Of a stretch of DNA of 64,000 bases, positions 1 to 8,418 are shown piece by piece; position 1 is the stretch's first letter, and each line of letters opens with the position of its first letter. The translations under genes were made by a program, and so were the position numbers. The stretch lies in NCBI GenBank assembly GCA_002787775.1, contig PCUW01000034.1:62001-126000 (forward strand), read 5' to 3'. Under the pieces are notes generated by a model, which saw only the letters and a list, made by a program, of their open reading frames with translations, did not search any database and was not told where the DNA came from. The stretch comes from Bdellovibrionales bacterium CG12_big_fil_rev_8_21_14_0_65_38_15. GTDB taxonomy: Bacteria > Bdellovibrionota > Bacteriovoracia > Bacteriovoracales > Bacteriovoracaceae.

Positions 1-1438
1 ATTGAATCATTCCTCTTGCTGCTAGCCTTGGAGAAAACGCATGGCGAACACCTGCAGCGATTGAAAATAGGTTATCGCTATTTGAATTGATTCCTGGAGT
101 TGCGCTACTTAAATCAATGGTACGAATTCCAAGACTTGTAATCGCCTGCCAATCTTTTTCACCTTGATGGTCATGACTGATTAAAATAGAAAATCCTTCT
201 TGATTATTATTATCAAAAGGAGAAGTTAGAGAGTCATTACCAACTTTATGTGATTCGCTTAAAGGTCCTAGCTCGAAACCGATCATACCAAGCGCAGTTC
301 TTTCACGCTTATTTGGTCTAATAATAGGAGCAACTTCATCGATATCTTTTAAGACGACATCTTTGGCGATAGTTTTATTTAACTCACCTGCGCTGGCCAA
401 AAGAATGCTGTCATTAGATTTTGAAACAAAGCCTAGTCTTGGATCAAGGATAAGACCTTTAGGCGGAATATAGTCACCTGAATCTTTATCAACAAATCCC
501 ACATCTTTTGGAACATAGATATTTCGTTTTTCATCAAAGACACTATCTTCTTTGGGCGGAATATAAAGTGCGGTATCTGGGTCGATGAATCCCCCCGCTC
601 TTGGTGTATATTGTCCTGTCTTTGCATCGTATGATGAGTCTGCACTACCAATATGTTTAGTTTTACTAAAATCGATTTGCTCTAATTTTTCATTCGACTT
701 TTTAGGTGCAAGTTCCTGGTTGTTATAAAGAATCTTCATTTGCACAGGGTTTACCGTCACAGGTTTTGTTGGAACCTTAAGTCCAGATACAGTCCCTGAG
801 AATTGACCATTAGAAACGGCGACACTTTGTTTCTCAATAATGGACTTCAGCTCATTCATCTTTGTCGTTTTAGCCGCGTTAGTTGTCTGAACAATTGGCT
901 CACCATCCGTCCCTCTTTCAATACCGACTGAGCTAGATTCGAGTTCAGCATGACTTGTATTAAGTCTTGCAATCGCAACTTCGCCTTTAAAAGTAATAAG
1001 TGAAGTAGCCTTGTTTTCAGCATTAAAACTGGTTTGAAAATCCGTTCCTCTAACTCCCATAGCGGCCGTTCGAGTACGAATAATATATTTCACGTCTTTA
1101 TTAGATTCTGGATTGATATTTGATCTAATTTTACCTTTGAGCAACGAAATCAAACCTGGATCGTTTGACTTTGCTTTCATCACGACGACCTTTGAATTTG
1201 GTCCAATACTCATACGTGAACCGTCACCAAACTCGATAACAGCAAAACTTTTTTCTTTGGTTAAAATGGAGGTATCTTCGAAAATCTTTTGCCCAAGCTC
1301 GACCACACGAGCATTCTTAGCTCCCGGAGAAAGCATGGTGGCATAACCACGAAGACGTATGACTTTGCCAAACTCTGCCGCCGAAGAAAGGTTGGAGATT
1401 AACAACAGAGCCAAAAAAATGAAGAAATTGGCTTTCAT
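1..1438 (-). CDS. FecR-domain surface protein with YIPP repeats, 3' end outside window
   Basis: About 479 codons are visible and the frame stays open to the window edge, so the C-terminus is missing. The ATG at 1438 is followed by a signal peptide of about 20 residues ending SNLSSA. A FecR-type domain follows at about residues 25-130 (EKSFAVIEFGDGSRMSIGPN, then KGKIRSN and AAMGVRGTDFQ). Such domains occur in periplasmic or surface proteins outside iron sensing. Residues about 270-340 hold a short tandem repeat built on (Y/I)YxPP followed by GxxxDPxxG, for example GGFIDPDTALYIPPKEDS and SGDYIPPKGLILDPRLGFV. The last visible stretch resembles outer-membrane barrel sequence. AAGGAT lies about 6 bases before the ATG. 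Partner and function are unknown. Confidence 0.75.
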   Translation of the reverse strand, partial: MKANFFIFLALLLISNLSSAAEFGKVIRLRGYATMLSPGAKNARVVELGQKIFEDTSILTKEKSFAVIEFGDGSRMSIGPNSKVVVMKAKSNDPGLISLLKGKIRSNINPESNKDVKYIIRTRTAAMGVRGTDFQTSFNAENKATSLITFKGEVAIARLNTSHAELESSSVGIERGTDGEPIVQTTNAAKTTKMNELKSIIEKQSVAVSNGQFSGTVSGLKVPTKPVTVNPVQMKILYNNQELAPKKSNEKLEQIDFSKTKHIGSADSSYDAKTGQYTPRAGGFIDPDTALYIPPKEDSVFDEKRNIYVPKDVGFVDKDSGDYIPPKGLILDPRLGFVSKSNDSILLASAGELNKTIAKDVVLKDIDEVAPIIRPNKRERTALGMIGFELGPLSESHKVGNDSLTSPFDNNNQEGFSILISHDHQGEKDWQAITSLGIRTIDLSSATPGINSNSDNLFSIAAGVRHAFSPRLAARGMIQ

Positions 1439-1510
1439 GGCCGATCCTTAGTCAAAATAATTAAATGAAAATTGTAGTCTTATTTTGCTAAGGATATCGT
1501 CTTATGACAA

Positions 1511-3031
1511 TTAAAGAGTCGTGGATTTATATTCCCGACCGTCGAAGACAAGATTAACGCCTTGATCCTCTTGAGTCGTAAGAATATTTACAGGACGCTT
1601 CCAAATCGCATGGATGTTTTTAAGCGTTTCTTTGGCAAAATTCATGTCGAGATCAACACCCATATGAATATGTCTTAAAAGCAACTCTCCACGGTTTTTA
1701 TAGTTCCCGCTTTCCACTTCAATAACTGGCTGACCAAAATTCGTAAGACTACTTAAGAGTTTTGATTTGATTTCACTAAACTCTCTAGAGTCAATCTCAT
1801 TGCGGCCAGTACGTGGATTGTACTTATAAGTGAAAATCCCTTGGCGCTCACAAAAATCTGGAGTCAAAAACTCATCGATGAAAGTCACATCATTATGACT
1901 CTTTCTAACGTCAAAGATTTTTTGACGACCTAGATTTGTTTCGATATGCCAGTTCTCTTTTTCATAAAGATTGTCACAATCTTGCCACTCTTTTCCAAAG
2001 CGACCAGTATTCCAGCGATATTCAATATCTCTATAAAGCTCGATTCCAATTTTATAAGGATTGAGGCGTTGTCGACTCATCGCCATGACACCAGCGTGAT
2101 GGTCAGCAAAGTCAATGATCTCAGAAGGACGTAGAGCACGAGTTGTCATGATAGTTGAGTGCCAATAACTTGCCCAACCTTCATTCATAATTTTAGTCAT
2201 TCTTTGAGGTAAGAAGTAATAGGCTTCTTCTCTAAGAATACCAATAATATCGGCTTCCCATTCTTTAACTGGAGCATATTCTAAAAGGTAGCGCATGATA
2301 TCGCGTCTTGAAATCGAAACATCAAGCTTGTCTTGTTGAACAGGCTCATCATCTTGTCGAGATTTTACTGGCCCATGTTCTTGTTCATCGCGAGCTTTTG
2401 AACGCATGAAAGAGCGAAGTGCGTTTGAGCGACCATCGTTCATATCCTCGCCTTCACTTCCTTGAGTTTTAGACTCACTTAAAAGCTTGGCACGGTTACG
2501 TTGGACATCTGGTGTTTCAAAAAGTGCAGCAGGGTCAATTAGGTTTTCAAGCGATAAAACTTTATCAATAAAGTCTTCGACTTTATCTTGGCCATACTTT
2601 TCCATATAACGACGAATCTTCGTTCCATGGTTAGCCATCACACTCATCATGTTTCTGTCAGTGCTCGCAAACCATGCATTGTTTTTGAAAAAATCAGCGT
2701 GGCCAAAAACGTGCGCCATCACAATTTTTTGATCAACAAGATGGTTTGCATTTAAAAGATAGGCATAACAAGGATTGGTGTTAACAACCATTTCATAAAT
2801 TTTTTGAAGGCCATAGGCATAGCCTTTTGAAAGCTGGTCGTAATCCATGCCAAAACGCCAATGCGGATATCGGGTTGGAAAACCACCTTGGGCGGCTAAG
2901 ATATTAATTGTATCGTAGTCACAGACTTCAAAGACAACAGGGTGATAATCAAGACCAAACTCTTTCGCGTAGCCTTCAATTTCTTCTCGAAGACGTGCTA
3001 GTTCTCCATCAATGGGACGAGTTCGTTCCAT
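1511..3031 (-). CDS. spoVR: SpoVR family protein
   Basis: 506 residues, full length for the SpoVR/YcgB family. Several family-typical blocks are visible, including ANHLVDQKIVMAHVFGHADF near residue 100, EGWASYWHS near 285 and the C-terminal NILTTQEDQGVNLVFDGREY. The name comes from spore cortex formation in Bacillus, but the gene is widespread in non-sporulating bacteria and its biochemical role there is unresolved. It is the last gene of a tight operon, starting 2 bases after the DUF444 gene, which itself follows prkA. This three-gene order is conserved across many proteobacteria and is tied to stationary-phase or nitrogen-stress responses. Family assignment is firm; function is not. Confidence 0.93.
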   Translation of the reverse strand: MERTRPIDGELARLREEIEGYAKEFGLDYHPVVFEVCDYDTINILAAQGGFPTRYPHWRFGMDYDQLSKGYAYGLQKIYEMVVNTNPCYAYLLNANHLVDQKIVMAHVFGHADFFKNNAWFASTDRNMMSVMANHGTKIRRYMEKYGQDKVEDFIDKVLSLENLIDPAALFETPDVQRNRAKLLSESKTQGSEGEDMNDGRSNALRSFMRSKARDEQEHGPVKSRQDDEPVQQDKLDVSISRRDIMRYLLEYAPVKEWEADIIGILREEAYYFLPQRMTKIMNEGWASYWHSTIMTTRALRPSEIIDFADHHAGVMAMSRQRLNPYKIGIELYRDIEYRWNTGRFGKEWQDCDNLYEKENWHIETNLGRQKIFDVRKSHNDVTFIDEFLTPDFCERQGIFTYKYNPRTGRNEIDSREFSEIKSKLLSSLTNFGQPVIEVESGNYKNRGELLLRHIHMGVDLDMNFAKETLKNIHAIWKRPVNILTTQEDQGVNLVFDGREYKSTTL

Positions 3032-3033
3032 GA

Positions 3034-4152
3034 TTATTTCCCCTTCCCTAAAAACTCTTTAATCGAATCTAAAATCGCATCTTTGTTTTTAATTTTCGAC
3101 AAAGTAACGCGATCATTATCGTCACCGTATTTTCCATGCAGGTCTTTATAAAATTGACCTGAGCCATAGCGGCTTTCGACTTGGCCATAACAAAAAAGGT
3201 TACTGGCCGGAATAATATGTTCATCTAAAAGTTCTAAACAAAGCTTCGTATCATCAGTACTCCAATTGTCTCCATCAGAGAAATGGAATGGATAAATATT
3301 CCAATCGTTTGGATTATAATCTGCATCAATGATTTCTTTACAGAGTTTTAGAGCTGAAGAAATTAATGTTCCACCACTTTCACGAGTTCTAAAGAAGGTT
3401 TCTTCATCAACTTCTTTCGCAGTTGCATCATGAATAATATAGCGAATTTCAATATCTTTATATTGGCTCTTAAGCCATAGATTGATCCAGAAGCTTTCGG
3501 TACGAACAATTTCTTTTTGCTCGTCACCCATCGATCCAGAAACATCCATCATATAGATAACTACAGCACTGTTTTCATTTTCAACTTTTTGTTGAGAACT
3601 TCTAAAGCGCATATCACTTTTGATTGGAACGATAATTGGATTTTTTGCGTCGTAAGTGCCTGTTGCCATCTGACGCTTAAGCGCTTCTCTATAACTGCGT
3701 TTAAAATGCTTTAGAGAGTCCGGACCATTCATTCCGATACTTGTGTACTTATTCGTCGTGCTTTCAAGGGATTTTTTCCCTTTTGGTTCGATATTAGGAA
3801 GGCTTAATTCTTCTCCAAGAATCGAAGCGAGCTCTTCAAGAGTTAAATCAACTTCTAACTCTTTATTGCCCTCTTTATCCCCAGCTTCACCTTCGCCTGG
3901 CTGTCCGTCTTCACCTTGCTGTCCGTCGACCGGATCACCTTGTCCGCCGTCACCTTGACCCATGCCACCTTGTTGTTTTTCACCAAATTTAAATCTTGGT
4001 GTTTCAATCGAAGGCATAGGAATTTTAAAGGTGCCGTCTCCCTTTGGAGAAGGCATCTCACCTTTACTCACATACTTTCTAAGACCGTCACGGATTCTTC
4101 CCTTAACGATCTTTCTAAAGCGAGCATGATCTCTTTTTATTGGATGATCCAA
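3034..4152 (-). CDS. yeaH: YeaH/YhbH family protein (DUF444, VWA-like)
   Basis: 372 residues. It has a basic N-terminus, then a glycine/aspartate/glutamine-rich low-complexity linker at residues about 62-95. A von Willebrand A-like half follows, with a MIDAS-type motif [10 protein letters not shown] (D203, S205, S207). The family co-occurs with the PrkA kinase and SpoVR, and in enterobacteria the set responds to stress and starvation. It starts 2 bases after prkA and ends 2 bases before spoVR, so the three are surely cotranscribed. The metal-binding fold suggests a protein-interaction partner of the kinase, which is inference. Confidence 0.93.
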   Translation of the reverse strand: MDHPIKRDHARFRKIVKGRIRDGLRKYVSKGEMPSPKGDGTFKIPMPSIETPRFKFGEKQQGGMGQGDGGQGDPVDGQQGEDGQPGEGEAGDKEGNKELEVDLTLEELASILGEELSLPNIEPKGKKSLESTTNKYTSIGMNGPDSLKHFKRSYREALKRQMATGTYDAKNPIIVPIKSDMRFRSSQQKVENENSAVVIYMMDVSGSMGDEQKEIVRTESFWINLWLKSQYKDIEIRYIIHDATAKEVDEETFFRTRESGGTLISSALKLCKEIIDADYNPNDWNIYPFHFSDGDNWSTDDTKLCLELLDEHIIPASNLFCYGQVESRYGSGQFYKDLHGKYGDDNDRVTLSKIKNKDAILDSIKEFLGKGK

Positions 4153-4154
4153 AC

Positions 4155-6212
4155 TTACCCCTTCGCGCTATCGCCTTTTGCAAAAATACTGGCAACGAAG
4201 TTAAGTGCATCTGTGGCACAGATTTCACAATATCCAAAATTTTTGATCAAGCGAGATTTCACAACATCAATCTTCTCTTGTGTTTCTTTATCAACAACTT
4301 TTGAAATAATCGTTGTTAATTTAATTGAATCTTTTTGATCTTCAAAAAGCTTCAATTCAAGCGCACGGTGAAGACGTTCATTCATTTTGTAATCGAATTG
4401 TTTACCTTCAATTGCAAGTGCACCGATATAATTCATTATCTCACGACGAAAATCATCTTTACGAGACTCAGCGATATCAATTTTTTCTTCAATTGAGCGC
4501 ATAAATCTTTCATCAGCATCTTCAAGACGATTTGAATATTTATTTCTGATTTTTTCTTTTTGAGTATGCGCTTTAACGTTATCGATATAGTTAGCACATA
4601 GAGTTTGAATGGCAGACTCATCAACGCTGATAGCTTTTTGCACATCATTTTTGACGGTGTCTTCGTACTCTTGACGAGCTACAGCTAGCATCTCTTTATA
4701 ATGATCAAGCTGCTCACTATTATTCACAAGGCCGTGATGCTTAAGACCACTTTCAAGTTCGTTGAAAACCATGAAAGGGTTTAAACAACCAGTATGACCA
4801 TTTTTTACTAGAGCGTTAGAGAGTTTATCTTGAATATAACGAGGAGAAATACCTTCAAGTCCTTCTCTTACTGCTTCTTTTCTAAGTTCTTTAACGTTGT
4901 CTTCATTATAACCAGGAAGAGTTTTTCCATTATAAAGCTTTAGTTTTTGAAGCTTAGTTAGATCACTTTTCTTTGGTTCCTCTACGCGAGTTAGAACAGA
5001 CCAGGTCGCGGCCATTTCAATTGTATGTGGAGCGATGTGTACGTGAGGAATTCTTTCAGCGTTAAAGTCACGTTGATAAATTCTCACCTCTTGATCGAGA
5101 CGAGTAATATAAGGAACATCAATCTTAACCGTACGGTCACGAAGTGCTTCCATGAATTCATTACTTTGAAGTTTTCTAAATTCAGGCTCGTTGGTGTGAC
5201 CAAGAATCACTTCATCAATGTCTGTCTGAGCAAATTTCTTAGGCTTAATAGATTGTTCTTGTGAAGCACCAAGTAGGTCATACAAAAACGCAACATCTAG
5301 TTTTAGCATTTCGATAAATTCAACGATACCACGGTTAGCGATATTAAATTCACCATCAAAATTAAAGGCACGAGGATCAGAATCACTTCCGTACTGCGCA
5401 ATCTTTCTATAGTTGATATCCCCAGTTAACTCTGTTGAGTCTTGGTTTTTTTCATCTTTAGGTTGGAATGTGCCAATCCCAATTCTATCTTTTTCAGATA
5501 GGATTAGGCGCTTAACTTTGACGTGGCTCATGACTTTGGTCCAATCGCCTTCGTACTTTTTCATGTATTCATTAAAGATAAAACGATCGGCCGGACAAAC
5601 TTCGCCGCGAATTTTAACTTTATATCCATCTTTTCTAGACTTATTAAGCTCATCAAGAAACTGGTTACGTACTTCTAGAGGAATAAGCTTTAATGGTTCG
5701 TCATGCATAGGAGAAGGAAAGTGTTTTTGCCCACCCAAAATATCGCTTTCGGTTTCGTCATACCAACCAAAAGTATAAAGAGCACCTTCATCAGTTTTTG
5801 AATAATGTTCCAAACCTTTTTTTAGCAAACGTGAGATCGAGGATTTTGCAGAACCAACTGGTCCATGAAGTAGAAGGACGCGTTTTTCAGTGCCATAGCC
5901 CATAGCTGCTGATTTAAAGAAGTTCACTAGTTTCATAAGGTGAACATCAATACCAAACACGGCATCTTTTCCATTATCAAATGGGTCATCAAAAAAGTGA
6001 TAACGAGTAATTTCTTTTTTATATTCAGTGTAATTGGAAGTTCCAAAAGAACTAATCATGTCAAAAATACGTTGGAACGCATTTCTGGCAATCTTCGGAT
6101 TGCTTGAAACCATGTCGATATAGTCTTGGAAGTTACCTTGCCAATTAAGATGTTTAAAATCTTGAACTTTGAAATTCTCTTTAATGAAACTATTGATATC
6201 AATTTGTGCCAT
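4155..6212 (-). CDS. prkA: PrkA family serine protein kinase / AAA protein
   Basis: 685 residues, typical of PrkA (YeaG). The N-terminal AAA-type domain has a Walker A motif [10 protein letters not shown] (GPVGSAKS at residues 117-124). Family signatures include [38 protein letters not shown] and [17 protein letters not shown]. In Bacillus and enterobacteria PrkA is a serine kinase, and an ATP-dependent protease activity has also been proposed for it. It is the first gene of the prkA-yeaH-spoVR operon. GAGGAG precedes the ATG by a short spacer. The divergent neighbour is a PP2C phosphatase, a plausible antagonist. Upstream (6277-6287) there is a perfect TTGCC-A-GGCAA inverted repeat that could be an operator. 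Confidence 0.95.
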   Translation of the reverse strand: MAQIDINSFIKENFKVQDFKHLNWQGNFQDYIDMVSSNPKIARNAFQRIFDMISSFGTSNYTEYKKEITRYHFFDDPFDNGKDAVFGIDVHLMKLVNFFKSAAMGYGTEKRVLLLHGPVGSAKSSISRLLKKGLEHYSKTDEGALYTFGWYDETESDILGGQKHFPSPMHDEPLKLIPLEVRNQFLDELNKSRKDGYKVKIRGEVCPADRFIFNEYMKKYEGDWTKVMSHVKVKRLILSEKDRIGIGTFQPKDEKNQDSTELTGDINYRKIAQYGSDSDPRAFNFDGEFNIANRGIVEFIEMLKLDVAFLYDLLGASQEQSIKPKKFAQTDIDEVILGHTNEPEFRKLQSNEFMEALRDRTVKIDVPYITRLDQEVRIYQRDFNAERIPHVHIAPHTIEMAATWSVLTRVEEPKKSDLTKLQKLKLYNGKTLPGYNEDNVKELRKEAVREGLEGISPRYIQDKLSNALVKNGHTGCLNPFMVFNELESGLKHHGLVNNSEQLDHYKEMLAVARQEYEDTVKNDVQKAISVDESAIQTLCANYIDNVKAHTQKEKIRNKYSNRLEDADERFMRSIEEKIDIAESRKDDFRREIMNYIGALAIEGKQFDYKMNERLHRALELKLFEDQKDSIKLTTIISKVVDKETQEKIDVVKSRLIKNFGYCEICATDALNFVASIFAKGDSAKG

Positions 6213-6361
6213 GACGTACTACTCCTCGAGATTTAGGGCGGGCTCACCTTGTTTAGATTATACCCCTAAGCAACGGGTCATTGCCAGGCAATCACACTTG
6301 AGCATTTTTGCCGGGTAATATTTTTTTCCCTTAAATCTCAATAACTTTCGAGGGCTTTAAG

Positions 6362-6391
6362 TTGACAAAAACTGCTATCGACATGGACAAT
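6362..6391 (+). promoter_or_regulatory. Sigma-70-type promoter for the PP2C gene
   Basis: TTGACA at 6362-6367 (perfect -35) and GACAAT at 6386-6391 (4 of 6 for -10) are separated by 18 bases. They lie about 40 bases before the phosphatase start. Prediction by eye only. Confidence 0.5.
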
Positions 6392-6428
6392 AATTGCTGG
6401 ATGAGAAGATTAGACAGGGACGAACAAT

Positions 6429-7172
6429 ATGGGCCTTATTGCGGCCGGCAAAACTGATATTGGAATGAAACGCAAAACCAACCAAGATTCAATCTATCTT
6501 GGTCTTGAGCGTAATTTATTTGTCGTTGCCGATGGAATGGGTGGTCATAATGGCGGCGATATTGCCTCTAAAATGGCCGTCGATAATATTCCTGCCTATA
6601 TGTATCAACATTGGGAAGAAGAGCCCGTTGAAAGTTTTAAATCATCAATAGTTTTTGCCAATAATACGATTAAAGCTCATGGCCAAGAAGATGAAAAACT
6701 TGCTGGAATGGGTACTACTGTTAATGCCATCCTTTTTCGTGGACCCCATGCTTACTTAGCTAATGTCGGTGACTCGCGTAGTTATTTGGTAAACAATAAA
6801 AAGCTATTTCAACTTTCAAAGGATCATTCACTCGTTCAAGAAAAGCTGAATCTTGGAATCTACGATCGTGATCAAGCCGCTGCTGACCCGCAAAAAAACG
6901 TTTTGGTGCGTACTGTCGGCTTTGATAGTGACGTCGAAGTTGATGTCTTCACTTATAAAGTTTGTCGTCAAGACATATTCCTGAGTTGTTCAGACGGCCT
7001 TCACGGTAAAGTTTCTGATGAGGATATTTTGCATATCATCAATAGCAATATACCTCATCCTGAAATGGCAACGAAAGAAATTGTGGGCCGCGCAGTAGAA
7101 CAATTGATTGCTCAGGCCAATGCTAACGGTGGAAACGATAACATTTCTGTTATTATTATCGTCGCTGTTTAA
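6429..7172 (+). CDS. PP2C-family serine/threonine protein phosphatase
   Basis: 247 residues, a complete stand-alone PP2C catalytic domain. All metal-binding motifs are visible in order: KTNQDSIYL (first Asp), VADGMGGHNGGD, AGMGTTVNAILF, LANVGDSRSYL, LSCSDGLHGKVSDEDI and NGGNDNISVIIIV. No membrane segment or sensory domain is attached, so it is predicted to be cytoplasmic and to dephosphorylate Ser/Thr in an Mn2+/Mg2+-dependent way. It sits divergently from the PrkA kinase operon, with 216 bases between the starts. A kinase/phosphatase pair acting on shared targets is plausible but not proven. Confidence 0.93.
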   Translation: MGLIAAGKTDIGMKRKTNQDSIYLGLERNLFVVADGMGGHNGGDIASKMAVDNIPAYMYQHWEEEPVESFKSSIVFANNTIKAHGQEDEKLAGMGTTVNAILFRGPHAYLANVGDSRSYLVNNKKLFQLSKDHSLVQEKLNLGIYDRDQAAADPQKNVLVRTVGFDSDVEVDVFTYKVCRQDIFLSCSDGLHGKVSDEDILHIINSNIPHPEMATKEIVGRAVEQLIAQANANGGNDNISVIIIVAV

Positions 7173-7205
7173 AACAACACCTTCCTTAATATCTTAACGA
7201 ATTCA

Positions 7206-7234
7206 TTGCGAAGCTATCTTCCTAGTCCTACAAT
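7206..7234 (+). promoter_or_regulatory. Sigma-70-type promoter for the M23 peptidase gene
   Basis: TTGCGA at 7206-7211 and TACAAT at 7229-7234 are separated by exactly 17 bases. The gene starts 93 bases downstream. Prediction by eye. Confidence 0.5.
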
Positions 7235-7326
7235 AGACCATCAGTTTGCTAGGCTGCGTAAGTATGCCCTTTTGTCCCTAAAGCCTAAAATGTTTTGAAG
7301 GATGAAAGTCTATAGGAGGCGATCCT

Positions 7327-8400
7327 TTGGACCGTTATTTTACAATCATGATCGTGCCTGAACGTGACAAAGGCGTAAGGTCATTTCGTATTCCACGTGT
7401 GTTATTTCATGCCCTCATGTTTACTGGTGTTGTTGCCATCGTTCTTCTTGGAATTTTAAGTTATGACTACTGGAAAATTCTCAAACAAGTTTATGAGAAT
7501 AAATATCTCACGATTGAAAACCGTCAGCTTAAAGAACAAATTCAACTTTTCAATATGAAGATCAATGCCTTAACTGAAGACATTGAACGAATCCAAACAT
7601 TTGAGAAAAAACTACGTACGATTACAGGTATTGAACAAGTCGATATGACTAAACCTTTTCAAGATCTTATCCAGGGTGATGAAAAACCTACTGACGCAAA
7701 CAAAGTTGAAATGGAAAAAGATACGACTTTTGTAACTCCCCTCAAAGAATTTCGAGAATTTCAAGATTCAGCTAATTATCTCAACCTTAAAAACTTATAC
7801 GAACAAAAAATTGCCACAAACTTTGGTCTTCAAACTGGCTATACATTCACAAAAGATCTTACGGACCTGACCAAACAAAGTTTTATCTTGGCTTCTCAGT
7901 ATGCCACTTTCGATTATAAATTTAATATTCTTCGTCGTTATGTGAAAAATCTAGAAACGTCTGTTCACGAGTTGGATCAGTTTCTTCTTGATAAAGATAG
8001 CTATTTAAAAAGTACTCCTACTCTCCTTCCTACAAAAGGATGGGTCACAAGTTATTACGGCCCAAGAATTAGTCCGACTTCAAATCGCTTAAAAATGCAT
8101 GAAGGGATTGATATTGGAGCAAAGCCTGGAACACCAATTCTCGCCCCTGCTGATGGAGTGGTTGTTTATTCAGGAACAAAGCCTGGTTTTGGTATGTTTG
8201 TCCAACTAGATCACGGCTATGGAGTTGAAACAATTTTTGCTCATGCGAAAACGCTAACAGCAAAAAAAGGTCAAATTGTTAAACGCGGCACAGAGATTGC
8301 CGCCATTGGTAGTACTGGTTATTCCACAGGCCCTCACGTTCACTATGAAGTCAGAGTTAATGGTACCCCAGTCGATCCACTTTATTTTATACTTGATTAG
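7327..8400 (+). CDS. Membrane-anchored M23 family metallopeptidase
   Basis: 357 residues with a TTG start, supported by a strong AGGAGG at 7314-7319. A short cytoplasmic stretch is followed by one membrane helix (about residues 28-48), then a coiled-coil region (about 60-100) and a linker. The LytM/M23 domain runs from about 235 to the end. Zinc ligands and catalytic histidines are present: HEGIDIGAKPGTP (H and D) and STGPHVHYEVRVNG (HxH). The enzyme class cleaves peptidoglycan cross-links, or activates amidases when degenerate; here the ligands look intact, so hydrolysis is likely. It acts in the periplasm. It lies 18 bases upstream of secA and may be cotranscribed with it. Confidence 0.93.
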   Translation: MDRYFTIMIVPERDKGVRSFRIPRVLFHALMFTGVVAIVLLGILSYDYWKILKQVYENKYLTIENRQLKEQIQLFNMKINALTEDIERIQTFEKKLRTITGIEQVDMTKPFQDLIQGDEKPTDANKVEMEKDTTFVTPLKEFREFQDSANYLNLKNLYEQKIATNFGLQTGYTFTKDLTDLTKQSFILASQYATFDYKFNILRRYVKNLETSVHELDQFLLDKDSYLKSTPTLLPTKGWVTSYYGPRISPTSNRLKMHEGIDIGAKPGTPILAPADGVVVYSGTKPGFGMFVQLDHGYGVETIFAHAKTLTAKKGQIVKRGTEIAAIGSTGYSTGPHVHYEVRVNGTPVDPLYFILD

Positions 8401-8418
8401 TCTGAGGAGACTCATACC

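Noticed and set aside
3916-4338. Open frame of 140 codons antisense to the yeaH/prkA junction.
   Set aside because: It overlaps two firmly identified genes on the opposite strand and shows no recognisable protein features.
6266-6298. Sigma-54-like element upstream of prkA on the minus strand (CTGGCAATGACCCGTTGCT).
   Set aside because: GG and GC are separated by 12 bases instead of 10, which sigma-54 does not tolerate.
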